The position numbers and the translations under genes were made by a program. Below the pieces are notes generated by a model that had not been told where the DNA came from, ran no database searches, and saw only the letters and a list, made by a program, of their open reading frames with translations. From Candidatus Cloacimonadota bacterium (GTDB taxonomy: Bacteria > Cloacimonadota > Cloacimonadia > Cloacimonadales > Cloacimonadaceae), in NCBI GenBank assembly GCA_023230795.1, contig JALNWR010000043.1, forward strand, positions 1 to 15,027: a DNA stretch of 15,027 nucleotides, read 5' to 3'. Shown here piece by piece: positions 1 to 7,865 of the stretch (positions are counted from its first letter, which is position 1; every line of letters starts with the position of its first letter).

Positions 1-257
1 ATTTTTTTGGATTTGCTCAGGGTGGTCTTGATAAACTGATCTATGGCAGAGGAATTATCATCAAATATGCTATCCAGCTTTAGCTCCGGCTCTTGGGTCA
101 TGAGGCCGATTACAATGCGCCCTTCTTCCTGATAAATATGATCGTAGAGCTCACCAAATTCTTTGCCGCAGAAATCATCGCTGATCTCACAACTGCGGAT
201 TCTGGATTCTGTATTTTTCACCAATTGGGTGTAAATACTCAGATTATTGGTGTCCAT
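1..257 (-). pseudogene. C-terminal part of the RCK potassium channel, out of frame and cut by the window edge
   Basis: This is an open frame of 85 codons on the minus strand, from about position 257 to the left edge, with no stop. It begins MDTNNLSIYTQLVKNTESRI and contains CEISDDFCGKEFGELYDHIY followed by EEGRIVIGLM. That pattern (a hydrophobic strand, then 'G-K-x-F-G-E-L', then a strand ending 'IGL') is typical of the regulatory half of RCK domains in potassium channels. It lies in the -1 frame relative to the channel ORF that ends at 239. Adding one A to the AAA at 262-264 would join them as ...LLAENIMDTNNLSIYTQL..., which reads like a continuous RCK domain. I therefore take it as the displaced C-terminus of the same gene rather than a separate gene. 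The ATG at 255-257 has no clear ribosome binding site. It could be a real mutation or a sequencing error. Confidence 0.6.
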
Positions 258-1096
258 GATGTTTCGGCCAGCAGATATCCTCCCAGATCGTCCCAGATGA
301 AGATTTTATTGATGCCGATGCGTTGCAGCATCTGTTTGTTTTCATGGTTGATAAGCTGCACGGTAATCTTCTCTTTTTTGGTTAGGAAGTGGATGGCGTT
401 TGCCACTATTATGCTGCGATCATCGGCGATAGAAGGCTGCAAAGAATGATCTGCCAGGATGATCACCTGGTCTGCATTTGATACTGCTGCACGCCTCAGC
501 GTATCTTCCGAAGTAGGCTCTCCCCTCACAAAACTAAGTGCTAAAGAGGGGTATTGACTTTCCAGAGATTCAAAAAATTCCGGAGTCTCATTCATTAAAA
601 GGCAGATTTCTGTAGATTCCATTTTTTTATCGATCAGAGCCCCTAAAAAGTAGTGTGCGGTATTATTCCATCCGCAAAGTACCACATGATGGTGTGTTCT
701 TACCTGTTTCAAACCTTTAGCTCCTTTGAGCCTGTCCTCCACAAAGAGGGAGGCAATAAGCCCTGTAAACACCGATAATGAAGCAAAACCGATGACGATT
801 AGGATCATGCCCACCAACCTTCCTAAGAAAGTGACGGGAAATTTATCTCCATAGCCTACTGTGGCAATGGTTACGACAGCCCACCAGATGCCATCCCAGA
901 AGGATTCGATGGTGCTGTCGGTACTCCCCCGGCTTTCCAGCAGCCAGATAAGCAGCGCTGAAATCAAGAGCAGTACGGCAATGAAGGCGCATACCAGCAA
1001 AAAGCGCAGGACTAACTTCTGATTTTCTACACTCAGATTATGATACAGTGCCTTTTTACGCAATTTCCGTATCAGTGGATTAGCGCCTTTTCCCAT
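239..1096 (-). CDS. two-TM potassium channel with RCK (TrkA-N-like) domain, frameshifted near its end
   Basis: The product is an inner-membrane K+ channel subunit that should assemble as a tetramer gated by cytoplasmic RCK domains. In order I see a basic N-terminus, TM1 (about residues 28-52), a pore helix with the selectivity filter TVGYGD (about 79-84), TM2 (about 92-118), and an RCK Rossmann-like domain starting at HHVVLCGWNN. The glycine motif is GWNNTA instead of GxGxxG, so nucleotide binding is doubtful; 'GWN' variants occur in some channel RCK domains. The ORF stops at 239, straight after LLAETSWTPII. The rest of the RCK domain seems to continue in another frame (1-257). The start ATG follows the DUF445-like gene by 12 nt, with only a distant GGGGGA (1112-1117) as a possible Shine-Dalgarno. 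It is the last recognisable gene of the adk-trkH operon. Confidence 0.85.
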   Translation of the reverse strand: MGKGANPLIRKLRKKALYHNLSVENQKLVLRFLLVCAFIAVLLLISALLIWLLESRGSTDSTIESFWDGIWWAVVTIATVGYGDKFPVTFLGRLVGMILIVIGFASLSVFTGLIASLFVEDRLKGAKGLKQVRTHHHVVLCGWNNTAHYFLGALIDKKMESTEICLLMNETPEFFESLESQYPSLALSFVRGEPTSEDTLRRAAVSNADQVIILADHSLQPSIADDRSIIVANAIHFLTKKEKITVQLINHENKQMLQRIGINKIFIWDDLGGYLLAETSWTPII

Positions 1097-1108
1097 GGCG
1101 TAAAGCTA

Positions 1109-1690
1109 TTATCCCCCGATAATAAGGTACAAAATCATATTTGCCAGGCCGATGATGAAATTGACTGCCAGGAAAAAATAGATCAGATACTTATGGACAT
1201 ATTGGTTATAGTATTTCCGGAAGAAATCGATGGAATACTGAAAGTCAAAATCATCGATCCGATGTTCCACCCGAAGCTGTTCCGCCAGGCGGGGGATAGT
1301 CTTGCGCAAGAGTTTAGATACCATGCCAGCGAAGGCATCCACTATCTTATTTCTGATTCCGGTTTTAAGTTTTAACGGCATAAATCTCCAGGAGTCCACA
1401 AAGCTGGTCTTTTCCCAGAGGAAAACGTGCACTTGCTGCTCCCATCTGGCCAGATATCCTTCCTTGTCCCGGGGGTTTTCGGCCTGCTCCAGATAATCGT
1501 GCAAATAGTATCTGGCCTTGTTAAATACCCAATTCCTTTTTCTGACTATGAAACCAGGGGTGAGCCAGACTTTTTTGCCAAAGATAAAGCGTGGCTTGGG
1601 GTTGAAGAGAAGCCACTTGACGAAAGAAATCAAGAGTAGTCCGAGGACCATGTTCCATACGATAAAGAGTAATGATTGTAAAAAGAGCAT
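1109..1690 (-). CDS. DUF445-like membrane protein of unknown function
   Basis: This is a 193-residue protein with hydrophobic segments at both ends (about residues 3-28 and 168-191) and a basic, aromatic-rich middle. Residues 27-52 (LLFNPKPRFIFGKKVWLTPGFIVRKR) resemble the conserved stretch of DUF445/YheB proteins, of the kind 'LLFRP..P...G....TPGLIP'. No function is established for that family, so I assign none. The frame stays open upstream to 1810, but that extension is the Gly-rich tail of the preceding gene read in another frame (it gives Arg/Trp runs). I therefore start at the ATG at 1688-1690. This ATG shares its A with the TAA of the TPM gene (TAATG) and follows AGGAGGAGG, an excellent Shine-Dalgarno made of the upstream gene's glycine codons. 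Translational coupling is likely. The family call is moderate; gene reality is high. Confidence 0.75.
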   Translation of the reverse strand: MLFLQSLLFIVWNMVLGLLLISFVKWLLFNPKPRFIFGKKVWLTPGFIVRKRNWVFNKARYYLHDYLEQAENPRDKEGYLARWEQQVHVFLWEKTSFVDSWRFMPLKLKTGIRNKIVDAFAGMVSKLLRKTIPRLAEQLRVEHRIDDFDFQYSIDFFRKYYNQYVHKYLIYFFLAVNFIIGLANMILYLIIGG

Positions 1691-2478
1691 TAAAAACCTC
1701 CTCCTGTTCCGCCGCCACCTGAGCGGCCTCCACCAAAGCCTCCAAAGCCACCAAAACCGCCAGATGAACCTCCACCAAAGCCGCCTCCGCCGCGAGAACC
1801 GCCGCCCCATGAGCCGCCTCCGCCACCTCTGCTAAAGATCAAGAACCATAAGAGGACATTTAATATCCTCCCTCTGGTTACTATCATCAGGATGATGAAG
1901 ATCGCCAGGACAATCAGTCCGCTAAAAGGTGAGGCCTCCTGGCCTGCAGAGCTTTGGCGCTGAGAATATTCTGACATTCCGGTAAGCGTTACTCCCTTTT
2001 CCTGAGCTATCGCTGAAAGCAAAAGCAGGCTGCCTTGCATAAAAGCGGCATCCCAATCTTCCGAGCCCGACTTCAGATAGCTCCCCATTTCTTGATAAAC
2101 CTGATAGGCAAAGGCGTCTGTGATATATCCTTCGGCTCCATAGCCTACCTCAATCCGCAATTTACGTTCTTTGAACGCGATAAAGACCAATACGCCTTCA
2201 TCTCGCTGTGAACCTATTCCCCACTCTTTGTATAAACGCACTCCAAAGCTTGCTTCATCTACACCCCCTATATCAGAGAAAGTAGCTATTGCATAGTCCA
2301 CTCCAGTTTTCTCTCTGAGTTCGATAGCCCAGTCGTTTATTCTGGCTTTGCTGGCAGCAGACATGAGTCCGGCAAAGTCATTTACAAAACCCTCTGCCGG
2401 AGGGATTTTGATATCCTGAGCCTGGATGCTGAGGCTAAATAGTAGTAATAAGATCAGTAGAAAGTGTCTATACTTCAT
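1690..2478 (-). CDS. TPM-domain envelope protein (YgcG/TPM_phosphatase family) with signal peptide and Gly-rich tail
   Basis: This 262-residue protein has a signal peptide (MKYRHFLLILLLLFSLSIQA, residues 1-20) and a TPM domain (about 24-165). Family landmarks are GFVNDFAGLMS, EWGIGSQRDEGVLVFIA, and RKLRIEVGYGAEGYITDA. A TM helix follows at about 187-215, then a C-terminal tail built almost only of Gly, Ser and Phe (218-262). The topology is thus an exported TPM domain tethered by one helix, with the Gly-rich tail on the other side. TPM proteins include Psb32-like and YgcG-like members; some have been reported as phosphatases and others act in membrane-protein maintenance, so the biochemical role here is open. 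It overlaps the end of ribBA by 11 nt and the next gene by 1 nt. The start ATG at 2476-2478 has only a weak upstream GGGA. Confidence 0.88.
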   Translation of the reverse strand: MKYRHFLLILLLLFSLSIQAQDIKIPPAEGFVNDFAGLMSAASKARINDWAIELREKTGVDYAIATFSDIGGVDEASFGVRLYKEWGIGSQRDEGVLVFIAFKERKLRIEVGYGAEGYITDAFAYQVYQEMGSYLKSGSEDWDAAFMQGSLLLLSAIAQEKGVTLTGMSEYSQRQSSAGQEASPFSGLIVLAIFIILMIVTRGRILNVLLWFLIFSRGGGGGSWGGGSRGGGGFGGGSSGGFGGFGGFGGGRSGGGGTGGGF

Positions 2479-3700
2479 GCAGAATGTGTCCCATTTTGTC
2501 CTTTTTGGTTTTCAGATAAAATTCGTTTTCTTTGCGTGGCTTGATTTCTATGGGTACACGGCTCACTATGGACAGGCCGTAGCCGCTGAGTCCCACTATC
2601 TTTTTGGGATTATTTGTAAGCAATTTGATGGCTTTGAGCCCCAGGTCTTTGAGGATTTGAGCCCCAATTCCATAATCCCTAAGGTCTTCTGCAAAGCCCA
2701 GGTCCAGATTTGCCTGCACCGTATCGGCGCCGTTGTCCTGCAAATGATAAGCCTTGATCTTGTTTAAGAGCCCTATGCCCCGGCCTTCCTGGCGCATATA
2801 CAGGATCACGCCCCGGCCTTGCTCTGAAATCATCTCAAAGCTGCGTGCCAGCTGTTGACCGCAATCGCACCTCAAAGAGTGCAATGCATCGCCGGTAAGG
2901 CATTCGGAGTGAACTCTTACCAAGACCGGCTCCGGGGTGGTAAGGTCTCCCATAGTGAGTGCAAGATGATGCTCCCGGGAAATCTCACTCACATAAGTGA
3001 TGATATCAAACAGTCCATATTCTGTAGGCAGGTTTGCTTTGCTGACCGGATGTACAAGCTGTTCTTTTTTACGCCGATAGTGAATCAGCTCTTCGATAGT
3101 GATAATCTTCAGATCATGCTCCCGGGCAAAGGGGATCAGATCATCCAGGCGTGCCATTTCGCCATCCTCTTTGATGATTTCACAGATAGCGCCAATGGGA
3201 TTTAAGCCTGCCATTTTGGTAAGGTCTATGGCAGCTTCGGTATGTCCTGCACGCTTGAGTACTCCACCTTTTTCGGCGATCAAGGGGAAGATATGTCCCG
3301 GGCGCATAAAGTCGGATGCCTTACTCTGCGGGTCTGCCAGAGCCTTGACGGTTTTGGCACGTTCTGAAGCTGATATACCGGTGGTGGTGCCTTTGATGGC
3401 ATCCACGGAAATGGTGAATTTTGTGCCATGACGTTCGTTGTTTTTCTGGGTCATGAGCGGAATATCCAGTCTTTGGGCATATTCTTCGGTAATGGGCACG
3501 CAGAGCAGGCCCTTACCTTTGGTAATCATAAAATTTACATGCTCTGGAGTAATCAGGTCTGCTGCCATGAGCAGGTCTCCTTCATTTTCCCGATTTTCAT
3601 CATCCACCACGATAATCATCTGGCCTTGAGCAATCGCCAAGATCGCTTCATCAATGGTGCTAAATACCGATTCTATCGGCTTTTCTTTCGTTTCTACCAC
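2468..3700 (-). CDS. ribBA: bifunctional riboflavin enzyme: 3,4-dihydroxy-2-butanone 4-phosphate synthase / GTP cyclohydrolase II
   Basis: RibBA makes both precursors of riboflavin in the cytoplasm. The RibB half forms dihydroxybutanone phosphate from ribulose 5-phosphate; the RibA half opens GTP. The RibB half (about residues 10-210) shows VDDENRENEGDLLMAAD (32-48) and GTTTGISASERAKT (104-117). It also shows RPGHIFPL and the GHTEAAIDL segment. The RibA half (about 215-405) shows the zinc ligands C267, C278 and C280 in SECLTGDALHSLRCDCG, the YMRQEGRGIGL loop (301-311), and the LTNNPKK substrate region. At 410 residues it is full length for a fusion. The start is GTG at 3698-3700, preceded by AGAGGAAAA as ribosome binding site; it overlaps rluD by 7 nt. 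No FMN riboswitch precedes it, as expected for a gene inside an operon. No other riboflavin gene is in the window. Confidence 0.97.
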   Translation of the reverse strand: MVETKEKPIESVFSTIDEAILAIAQGQMIIVVDDENRENEGDLLMAADLITPEHVNFMITKGKGLLCVPITEEYAQRLDIPLMTQKNNERHGTKFTISVDAIKGTTTGISASERAKTVKALADPQSKASDFMRPGHIFPLIAEKGGVLKRAGHTEAAIDLTKMAGLNPIGAICEIIKEDGEMARLDDLIPFAREHDLKIITIEELIHYRRKKEQLVHPVSKANLPTEYGLFDIITYVSEISREHHLALTMGDLTTPEPVLVRVHSECLTGDALHSLRCDCGQQLARSFEMISEQGRGVILYMRQEGRGIGLLNKIKAYHLQDNGADTVQANLDLGFAEDLRDYGIGAQILKDLGLKAIKLLTNNPKKIVGLSGYGLSIVSRVPIEIKPRKENEFYLKTKKDKMGHILHEV

Positions 3701-4728
3701 GTTTTATTTTCCTCTAATATCATATTTAAAGAAGCGCTATCCGTGTCAACTGCAAAATATCGGTCCAACCAATTCAGCGTGTATAGATAGTCCTGGGGCA
3801 GGTCTGCACAGATATCCATTGCCTGGCCGCTAACGGGATGGTTAAATTCCAGCCTCCAGGCATGCAGAGCCTGGCGCAAGAGGTGAGTAGTGAGCAATTC
3901 GGTAGCCTTGTGCTTCATATTTTGCGGCAGTAGCGAATGCACGTAGCGGCGGGTATTGTAAAGCAGATCGCCCAAAATGGGCATATTGTTATGCGCAAAT
4001 TGCACCCTGATCTGATGCATACGTCCGGTTTCAAGCTGCACTTTCGTCAGGGCAAAATAGTGATAGTATTTGATGGTCTTGTAATGCAGCAGCGCCCATT
4101 TACCCTTATTCGCCATACACATCTGGCGGGGATTTTTCAGTGACCGGGCGATATATCCCTCGATGCTGCCTTCCGGTGGTTCCGGAATTCCGCTGGTGAT
4201 AGCCAGATAGGTCTTTTTGACCTCGCGGCGAGCAAATTGATGGTTCAAAGCTACCTGAGCTGCATCGGTCTTAGCAATGATGATAAGTCCGGTGGTGCCT
4301 CTATCCAGGCGATGCACAATGCCGGGACGATTAGGCTCCCGCCCCGAAGACAGCTCTCCGGCAAAGCGATACATGATGGCATTTACCAAGGTTCCATCCG
4401 GATTGCCGTGTCCGGGATGTACTATCATACCTGCAGCTTTGTTGATCACGGCCAGATCATCGTCTTCATAGACTACATCCAAAGGGATGTCTTCCGCCTT
4501 CATCTGATAATCCGGCGGTTCGGGCAATTTCAGATCGATCTCATCTCCCCGGGAGAGCAAATAGCTCTTTTTTACCGGAATATTATTCACCAGGATGCCA
4601 TCTTCTGCAATCAGGCTTTCGATGAAGCTGCGCGAATGCAACTCTTGCAGCCGTAGGTTTGCCAGATGTTTATCCAGGCGGATTGGCTCCTCGCCATCAA
4701 AGATGATCTTAATCCTGCGAGTGCTCAC
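3694..4728 (-). CDS. rluD: RluA/RluD-family 23S rRNA pseudouridine synthase
   Basis: This enzyme isomerises uridine to pseudouridine in RNA, for RluD in helix 69 of 23S rRNA. It is 344 residues: an N-terminal S4 RNA-binding domain (about 17-70) followed by the RluA catalytic domain. The signature GIVHRLDRGTTGLIIIAK (136-153) contains the catalytic Asp142. Further family landmarks are VVYEDDDLAVINKAAGMIVHPG (85-106) and the TGRMHQIRVQFAH segment near the C-terminus. The start is GTG at 4726-4728, inside the end of the PAS gene (20-nt overlap), with TGGAAC about 9 nt upstream. The stop overlaps ribBA by 7 nt. The subgroup (RluD, RluC or RluA-like) cannot be settled from motifs alone; the S4 domain rules out RluA itself and fits RluD or RluC. 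Confidence 0.93.
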   Translation of the reverse strand: MSTRRIKIIFDGEEPIRLDKHLANLRLQELHSRSFIESLIAEDGILVNNIPVKKSYLLSRGDEIDLKLPEPPDYQMKAEDIPLDVVYEDDDLAVINKAAGMIVHPGHGNPDGTLVNAIMYRFAGELSSGREPNRPGIVHRLDRGTTGLIIIAKTDAAQVALNHQFARREVKKTYLAITSGIPEPPEGSIEGYIARSLKNPRQMCMANKGKWALLHYKTIKYYHYFALTKVQLETGRMHQIRVQFAHNNMPILGDLLYNTRRYVHSLLPQNMKHKATELLTTHLLRQALHAWRLEFNHPVSGQAMDICADLPQDYLYTLNWLDRYFAVDTDSASLNMILEENKTW

Positions 4729-5452
4729 CGATGAGTTCCACTGTATATACCCCTCCAGAGGCTATGCCTTTACGGTTTCGGATAATGGAGCCCTTGATCA
4801 GAGCCATCTGAGAGGAGCCTTCCACCTCCACTTTTTGGTCATAGATGTTATTACCAAAGCGCAGAGATTCGGTTATCACATCAAAGATGCGGGCATAAAA
4901 GTCATCTTTTTGTATCACTTCATTGAGATTACTGGTATCGCTAATGCTCGGGAAGCGCTTTCGGAAGACGTCATTGATATAAACTATATCGCCATTGACG
5001 TTTACGATCATCACTACCTGCGGCAGGAGATTGATTAGTTGATTGATGCGTTGATGGTGCTCATAGATCTTATCAGCTTTTACAGCGTCAAAGCGCATGA
5101 TGATATCCAGCATCTTTTGCAAAGAAAAGATCAGCTCCTGAAAGTCATGATCGTGCTCAAAACGAGTGCTGTCTATATCAATCTGGTAATTTCCGCTTGA
5201 AATCTCATCAATGAGTTCTTGTGCCCTCTTTACCGCCCGTGAAAGCCGATAAGGCAAATAGTTATAGATCAAGATCATATAAACAAAGATCGCAAACAAA
5301 AAGACTATCATGATCGATTGAATGTCGCTGGCCAGTACATACAGGCTATTCGCTTTCCCGATGGTAAAAAGCACCACAAAGAATTGCGCCACAATCAAGG
5401 CAAAGAGTAAAATAATCATGAGGTGATAGCGTTTTTTGATAGAGCGTTTCAT
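4709..5452 (-). CDS. membrane PAS-domain protein without output domain, function unknown
   Basis: This 247-residue protein has TM1 (about 11-31), a short loop, TM2 (about 46-63), a charged linker (about 64-135) that may be HAMP-like or coiled-coil, and a C-terminal PAS-like domain. The PAS-like part begins near INQLINLLPQVVMIVNVNGD and continues IVYINDVFRKRFPSI, a classic PAS opening ('lp..v.i.d.dG.i.yiN..f...f'). The overall plan is that of the input half of a PhoR-type sensor kinase. There is no histidine-kinase, GGDEF, EAL or methyl-accepting domain, and the stop codon is followed directly by rluD. It sits 2 nt after trkA and has a good ribosome binding site (AGGAAGGA). A sensing or modulating role in potassium uptake is a guess from position only. 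The gene itself is secure. Confidence 0.8.
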   Translation of the reverse strand: MKRSIKKRYHLMIILLFALIVAQFFVVLFTIGKANSLYVLASDIQSIMIVFLFAIFVYMILIYNYLPYRLSRAVKRAQELIDEISSGNYQIDIDSTRFEHDHDFQELIFSLQKMLDIIMRFDAVKADKIYEHHQRINQLINLLPQVVMIVNVNGDIVYINDVFRKRFPSISDTSNLNEVIQKDDFYARIFDVITESLRFGNNIYDQKVEVEGSSQMALIKGSIIRNRKGIASGGVYTVELIGEHSQD

Positions 5453-5454
5453 CT

Positions 5455-6159
5455 TTAGTCCTTCCTGGTCGTGGTTTCATAGATTAATTTATCCACATTG
5501 CCCTTCGGGCCCATCATGATGAGTACATCGCCTTCATTGATGGTATCATTGGCACCGGGCATGTCATTGGTGACCTTATCTACTACATTTCGGCCATCTT
5601 CGGTCACGGATAAAGAGTTGTATTTGATGGCGATGATATTGACTCCGCGGGTGGATGGCAAAGCGAGCTCCTGCAGGTCTTTACCCACAAAGTCTCTGGG
5701 AGCCACCATCTCCATCACTACGTGTCCGCTGGATAGGTTAATGTATTCCAGCACATTTTTGGAGATCAGGGTCTTGGCCAATTGCGTGCCCACTATCTCT
5801 TCCGGCAGGAGAATATTCTGTACTCCTATAAGCTCCAGAATTCTGCCATGCAGGCTGTTATCCACCTTGGCATAGATGATTCCCACCCCGATCTTGCGTA
5901 AGATGGCAGCGGTGAGAATGCTTTCCTGGATATTACTTCCAATGCCGATGATCACGGCATCCGCTTCATTGAGGCTCAGCGAACGCAAAGAAGGCTCCTC
6001 GGTGGAATCCATGCAGTAGGCCATGGTCACCTTGCCCGATACATCATCCACAATGTCCTGGTTTCTATCTATTGCGATCACTTCCATCCCACTTTCACTG
6101 AGAATGTTTGCTACAGTCATTCCAAATCTACCCAGTCCGATTACGGCATATCTGGCCAT
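5455..6159 (-). CDS. trkA: potassium uptake regulatory subunit, single RCK domain (TrkA/KtrA type)
   Basis: This is the cytoplasmic ring-forming gating subunit of the TrkH/KtrB potassium transporter encoded just upstream. Its 234 residues hold one RCK_N domain with nucleotide-binding GLGRFG (8-13) and the acidic Asp31 at the end of strand 2. An RCK_C domain follows (about 145-230: HVVMEMVAPRDFVGKDLQEL, NEGDVLIMMG). Length and single RCK unit match KtrA-type proteins rather than the doubled E. coli TrkA of about 458 residues. RCK_N typically binds ATP/ADP or NAD(H), and RCK_C of some KtrA proteins binds c-di-AMP; neither can be proven here. The gap from trkH is 11 nt, with the ribosome binding site AAGGGAG overlapping the trkH stop. 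The PAS gene follows after 2 nt. Confidence 0.95.
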   Translation of the reverse strand: MARYAVIGLGRFGMTVANILSESGMEVIAIDRNQDIVDDVSGKVTMAYCMDSTEEPSLRSLSLNEADAVIIGIGSNIQESILTAAILRKIGVGIIYAKVDNSLHGRILELIGVQNILLPEEIVGTQLAKTLISKNVLEYINLSSGHVVMEMVAPRDFVGKDLQELALPSTRGVNIIAIKYNSLSVTEDGRNVVDKVTNDMPGANDTINEGDVLIMMGPKGNVDKLIYETTTRKD

Positions 6160-6170
6160 AATATACTCCC

Positions 6171-7862
6171 TTAGCCAATGGCTATCTTTTCTTCAGCGTA
6201 GTTTAGTTTTGCTTGTCTGTTACGCATAGAAAGCGCGTAAATCAAGGTAAGCGGGCCAATGCGCCCGATATACATCAAGATGGTAATCAGCATTTTGCCG
6301 ATCTGTGTAAGTTCTGACGTGATGCCTGTGGAAAGCCCCACTGTGCCAAAGGCTGAGATAGCTTCAAACAAGAGCTTTTCAAAGGCTTGCTGCTCGGTAA
6401 GAAAGAGAACAAAGACTATGAAAAAGACTATACCCGCAGCCAGAGTGATCAGGCTGGTAGCCTCGCGGTAATTGGAAAGAGAAATGCGGCGGTTGAACAG
6501 GCTCAATTCCCGGCGGCCTCGTAGTAGTGAGACCAAAGATAATACCAATACCGCAAAAGTAGTAGTCTTGATCCCGCCTCCGGTGGAACCCGGCGAAGCA
6601 CCGATAAACATCAGTGCCATCATCACCAAAAGTGAAGAAGAGCCTAAAGCGCTGATATCCACCGTATTAAAGCCTGCAGTGCGCGCTGTGACAGACTGGA
6701 ACCAGGAGCTCAGGATTCTGCGGCTGATGCTAAAGTCTTCCATTACCGAGCTGTATTCAGCGATATAGATGCTAATAAAGCCTATTACCAAAAGCGCTGC
6801 CGAGGTGGTAAGCACTATCTTAGTATGCAAGGTAAGCTTGCGCACCTTGTCCACGTGCATTACATAACGGTACAGATCAATCAATACAGCAAAGCCGATC
6901 CCACCCAAAAGGATCAATGTGCTAATCGTAAAGTTTACCAAAGGGTTATCTACAAAAGAGATCAGTGAATCCGAAAACAACGAAAACCCAGCATTGCAAA
7001 AAGCGGAAACTGAATGGAAGATGGCATTGTACATAGCCCAGGACGAAGACATGCTGCGCAAAAAAACTGGAAATAGTAAAATCGCCCCCACCCCCTCGAT
7101 CAGAATAGTTACGATCACAATATTCTTCAGCAGTTGAAAAAGGTCCAGTCGCTGGCTTTCGCCCATCACGGTTTGCATCACGTTTTCCAGTTTCAAGGTA
7201 AGCCTTCGCCCCATTATCAGCGCAAAAGCGGTAGATATCGTCATAATCCCCAATCCCCCGATCTGGATCAATAAAAGGATCACTAATTGCCCAAAAAGAC
7301 TGAAGTATCCACCAGTATCCTGCACAATGAGTCCCGTTACACAAGTGGCAGAAGTAGCGGTAAACAGCGCATCCATAAAAGGAGTAACCCTGCCCTGTAC
7401 AGAGGCTGAAGGTAACATCAAAAGCACAGTCCCGATAATAATCACCGCTGCAAAACTCAACATCAACGAGACTGGTGGATTATTTGTAAGCACCTTATAC
7501 AATTTCCCTTCAAAAGAACGGAAGATCAGGTATTGCATGGTGAAATAGGTCTGGCGGATGAGCAGGAAAAAAATAACAAACTTGGGATGGTAAGAAATCA
7601 ATATACCCCCAAGCACCAGCAAAGTCAAATCCAAAATGAGTAAGTTACGCTTGCTGCGGGAATCCGGGGAGCTCATGCGACCTAAGATGGTGATAAATAT
7701 CAAGATTAAATTCGCCAGAGCAGTAAAAAACTCCAGGCTATGATAATCTGTAAAAGCAGTAAAAATGCTCTCCAGAAATATGACCGCAAAACTCCACAAG
7801 GCCAACAGATAAGCGATGGATTCAATATACTTGAGGAATTTGCTGGGTTTTTTTTCTGGCAT
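6171..7862 (-). CDS. trkH: TrkH/KtrB-type potassium transporter, membrane subunit with N-terminal extension
   Basis: This is the K+-translocating subunit of a Trk/Ktr uptake system, working with the TrkA protein encoded next. The 563 residues contain the four pore-loop repeats of the SKT superfamily: SATCVTGLIV (171-180), SAFCNAGFSLF (286-296), TARTAGFNTV (392-401) and SAFGTVGLSTG (503-513). Each holds the filter glycine. The SPGSTGGGIKTTTF stretch (423-436), typical of TrkH/KtrB, is present. The transporter core starts near residue 130. Before it is an extra region of about 125 residues with four hydrophobic segments (about 14-37, 44-61, 73-91 and 94-115), making the protein longer than the roughly 450-residue KtrB. 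It starts 3 nt after the adk stop with only a weak ribosome binding site, so coupling to adk translation is likely. Confidence 0.95.
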   Translation of the reverse strand: MPEKKPSKFLKYIESIAYLLALWSFAVIFLESIFTAFTDYHSLEFFTALANLILIFITILGRMSSPDSRSKRNLLILDLTLLVLGGILISYHPKFVIFFLLIRQTYFTMQYLIFRSFEGKLYKVLTNNPPVSLMLSFAAVIIIGTVLLMLPSASVQGRVTPFMDALFTATSATCVTGLIVQDTGGYFSLFGQLVILLLIQIGGLGIMTISTAFALIMGRRLTLKLENVMQTVMGESQRLDLFQLLKNIVIVTILIEGVGAILLFPVFLRSMSSSWAMYNAIFHSVSAFCNAGFSLFSDSLISFVDNPLVNFTISTLILLGGIGFAVLIDLYRYVMHVDKVRKLTLHTKIVLTTSAALLVIGFISIYIAEYSSVMEDFSISRRILSSWFQSVTARTAGFNTVDISALGSSSLLVMMALMFIGASPGSTGGGIKTTTFAVLVLSLVSLLRGRRELSLFNRRISLSNYREATSLITLAAGIVFFIVFVLFLTEQQAFEKLLFEAISAFGTVGLSTGITSELTQIGKMLITILMYIGRIGPLTLIYALSMRNRQAKLNYAEEKIAIG

Positions 7863-7865
7863 GTA

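Noticed and set aside
93..449. 118-codon plus-strand ORF at the left edge
   Set aside because: It is antisense to the channel gene and its C-terminal fragment, which carry recognisable domain motifs.
1691..1810. Arg/Trp-rich 40-residue N-terminal extension of the DUF445-like gene
   Set aside because: It is the Gly-rich tail of the TPM gene read in another frame; the ATG at 1690 has an excellent ribosome binding site and coupling to the upstream stop.
1521..1826. Ala/Val-rich 101-codon minus-strand ORF
   Set aside because: It is a third-frame reading of the same glycine-rich repeat codons and the start of the DUF445-like gene; low complexity and no start signal.
4237..4656. 139-codon plus-strand ORF opposite rluD
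   Set aside because: It lies wholly within a clear RluD-family gene with an intact catalytic motif; its translation resembles no family I know.
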